Source: Thermoplasmata archaeon
GTDB taxonomy: Archaea; Thermoplasmatota; Thermoplasmata; Lutacidiplasmatales; UBA184
Direction of reading: 5' to 3'
Assembly: GCA_021823085.1 (NCBI GenBank)
Contig: JAKAPG010000092.1
Coordinates: 1-6,590, forward strand
Length of the DNA: 6,590 bases
Positions 5,668 through 6,590 of this stretch are shown here, piece by piece. Position 1 is the stretch's first letter; every line of letters begins with the position of its first letter. The position numbers were made by a program, and so were the translations under genes. Under the pieces are notes generated by a model, which worked only from the letters and a program-made list of their open reading frames with translations, was not told where the DNA came from and did not search any database.

Positions 5668-6066
5668 CTACTTCGATGTTGACTTTATGTGGCGAAGCAG
5701 GAACTCATTCCCATCCGGGTCGGCGAAGGTCCCCCGAACCCCTGTGGCGAACGGGTTCGAGAAGGCCTGCGGTTCGTCCACGATCGACCCTCCCCGCTTT
5801 CGGATCTCTGCGCAGGCCGCCACCGGGTCAGGGTGCGAGAACACGAGGCCGGAGACGGTTCCCGGGGGCCGGCCGCCCTCACCCTCGACCTGAATGTGCA
5901 TGGTCAGCTGAGTGGTGGTCCCGGGAATCGCAAAGGCGGCACGGGACGCCTTCTCGTTGAAGGAGACCTCCTTCAATCCCAGTACCTGAGCGTAGAACTT
6001 TCGCGCCCTCTGGATGTCCGTCACGTGGACCGTCACCGCGTCCAACCCCTCGATCACTTCCGCCAT
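5668..6066 (-). CDS. VOC superfamily (glyoxalase/bleomycin-resistance fold) protein
   Basis: A 132-residue single-domain protein with two beta-alpha-beta-beta-beta halves, the usual VOC length. The first half has V-T-V-H-V-T-D at 11-17, then R-A-R-K-F-Y-A-Q-V-L-G-L (20-31), the classic first helix. The second half has V-S-G-L-V-F-S-H-P-D-P (71-81), a helix to G92-G93, and ends with F-A-D-P-D-G-N-E-F (114-122). His14, His57 or His78, and Glu121 are at or near the places where VOC enzymes bind a divalent metal. The superfamily includes glyoxalase I, epimerases, dioxygenases and thiol-transfer resistance proteins, so the substrate cannot be named. The ATG at 6066 is preferred over frame-open sequence up to 6195 because GAGGTG lies 7 nt upstream and homology begins right after. 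The upstream extension is not VOC-like. It has no evident link to the surface-protein genes. Confidence 0.88.
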   Translation of the reverse strand: MAEVIEGLDAVTVHVTDIQRARKFYAQVLGLKEVSFNEKASRAAFAIPGTTTQLTMHIQVEGEGGRPPGTVSGLVFSHPDPVAACAEIRKRGGSIVDEPQAFSNPFATGVRGTFADPDGNEFLLRHIKSTSK

Positions 6067-6073
6067 GCCGACG

Positions 6074-6079
6074 CACCTC
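6074..6079 (-). promoter_or_regulatory. Shine-Dalgarno site of the VOC gene
   Basis: GAGGTG on the minus strand lies 7 nt before the ATG at 6066. It decides the start against longer in-frame alternatives. Confidence 0.65.
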
Positions 6080-6102
6080 GCGAGGGTACAGGGCACGCAG
6101 CG

Positions 6103-6110
6103 GTTAACTT
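6103..6110 (-). promoter_or_regulatory. Candidate TATA element of the VOC gene
   Basis: AAGTTAAC on the minus strand is an AT-rich element in GC-rich surroundings. Its distance predicts a transcript start near 6080, which gives a short leader that just includes the GAGGTG site. The spacing is reasonable for an archaeal promoter, but the match to a TATA consensus is loose. Confidence 0.33.
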
Positions 6111-6201
6111 GTGGGCCCCGGCCGGGCAAAAGCATTCGAGTAGGCGGCTCCGACTCTATCGGGCTCGCGTCGGGCCCGGATCCCGCTCGGAGCACCGACC
6201 G

Positions 6202-6495
6202 TCATGTCCTGATCGACCGCGCCAGCTTCTCCAGTTCGGGCATCGAGGGGAAGTACACCTTGGTCTGCCACTAGTTGTTCCAGCGCAGGTCGTCGTACGG
6301 CATCCGGGGAATGACGTGGACGTGGAGATGGTCGACGCTCTGTTCCGACCCCTCCCCGCTCGCCACGAGCAGGTTCTCTCCGGTGGAACCGAGCTTCTGT
6401 CGGATCAATCGGGCCACCTCCAGAACCAGGTCCGTCACCGTCCTCATCTCCGCGAGGGAGATGGAGGCTTTCTTCCAATGCCCCGAGGCGGGCAC
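6202..6495 (-). pseudogene. Decayed HIT-domain (histidine triad) gene: N-terminus missing, in-frame TAG
   Basis: The frame starting at a GTG (6495) gives 74 residues that match the C-terminal half of HIT proteins: H-W-K-K-A-S-I-S-L-A-E-M, a helix V-T-D-L-V-L-E-V-A-R-L-I, N-L-L-V-A at 41-45, and the triad H-L-H-V-H-V-I-P at 56-63 (His58 the expected nucleophile). HIT enzymes are nucleotide hydrolases or transferases. Two defects are visible. The N-terminal half (the C-x-x-C and aspartate-rich part, up to the usual G-H-T-L-V-I-P) is absent, with a TGA four codons upstream of the GTG. A TAG (6271-6273) follows R-W-N-N, after which the frame continues for 22 sensible codons (W-Q-T-K-V-Y-F-P then E-L-E-K-L-A-R-S-I-R) to a TGA at 6202-6204. 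That tail looks like the usual HIT C-terminus, so the TAG is probably a mutated TGG. TAG is a normal stop in four neighbouring genes, which speaks against recoding. A short 74-residue product or a sequencing error remains possible. Confidence 0.6.
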
Positions 6496-6590
6496 GGACC
6501 TTCAGCCGTTCGGCGAGCGCGGTAACGCTCATGCCGGGATTCGGGCGGCAAGAACCGGCACCTCGGGGGGGGTGCGGCCGACCGGCAATA

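Noticed and set aside
6271..6273. Pyrrolysine at the amber codon of the HIT gene
   Set aside because: TAG ends the genes at 1297, 2824, 2968 and 5668, so it is an ordinary stop here. The missing N-terminus independently points to a pseudogene.
6565..6572. Run of eight G residues as a phase-variation tract
   Set aside because: It lies at the window edge outside any recognisable gene, so no frame could be shown to switch.
6529..6588. Possible C-terminal end of a further minus-strand gene, with its TGA overlapping an ATG at 6530-6532
   Set aside because: Only 19 codons are visible before the window edge, with no recognisable sequence. The ATGA overlap is suggestive of an operon but can arise by chance.

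Overview
This GC-rich window looks archaeal, probably a high-GC Thermoplasmatota-type lineage. The phylum is an inference. The domain is better supported: there is an ER/archaeal-type signal peptidase (Ser-His-Asp type, not Ser-Lys), a DUF5305-type membrane protein, an ArnR1/HTH_45-type winged-helix regulator, and a surface protein with many N-glycosylation sequons. Stop-codon use is mixed. TAG ends four of the six intact genes.

Layout from left to right. Positions 2-1297 (+) hold a membrane protein cut by the window's left edge. It fuses a degenerate CPBP (Rce1/Abi-like) protease domain to a complete type I signal peptidase domain. After a 310-bp gap with comparatively low GC, two paralogous secreted proteins follow in tandem (1608-2165 and 2264-2824, +). 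Each has a SipW-cognate signal peptide and the hallmarks of the TasA/camelysin family. A strongly self-complementary intercistronic segment separates them. A convergent gene (2968-4341, -) encodes a DUF5305-like membrane protein with a large, sequon-rich ectodomain and an extra cytoplasmic coiled-coil tail. Upstream of it on the same strand lies a winged-helix regulator (4532-5110, -). Next come a 557-bp stretch with no convincing gene, a VOC/glyoxalase-fold protein (5668-6066, -), and a decayed HIT-domain gene (about 6202-6495, -) that lacks its N-terminal half and carries an in-frame amber codon.

The first five genes read best as one functional locus. The signal peptidase domain would mature the two TasA-like subunits, as SipW does for TasA and TapA in Bacillus. 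The subunits would polymerise or decorate the cell surface. The DUF5305 protein would act as a membrane partner or sensor, and the winged-helix protein could control expression. This is an archaeal counterpart of the tapA-sipW-tasA matrix-fibre locus with unusual features: a pseudo-CPBP fusion on the peptidase, four conserved cysteines in both subunits, and an intergenic RNA structure. The functional linkage is inferred from motifs and gene order. The VOC and HIT genes look like unrelated neighbours.
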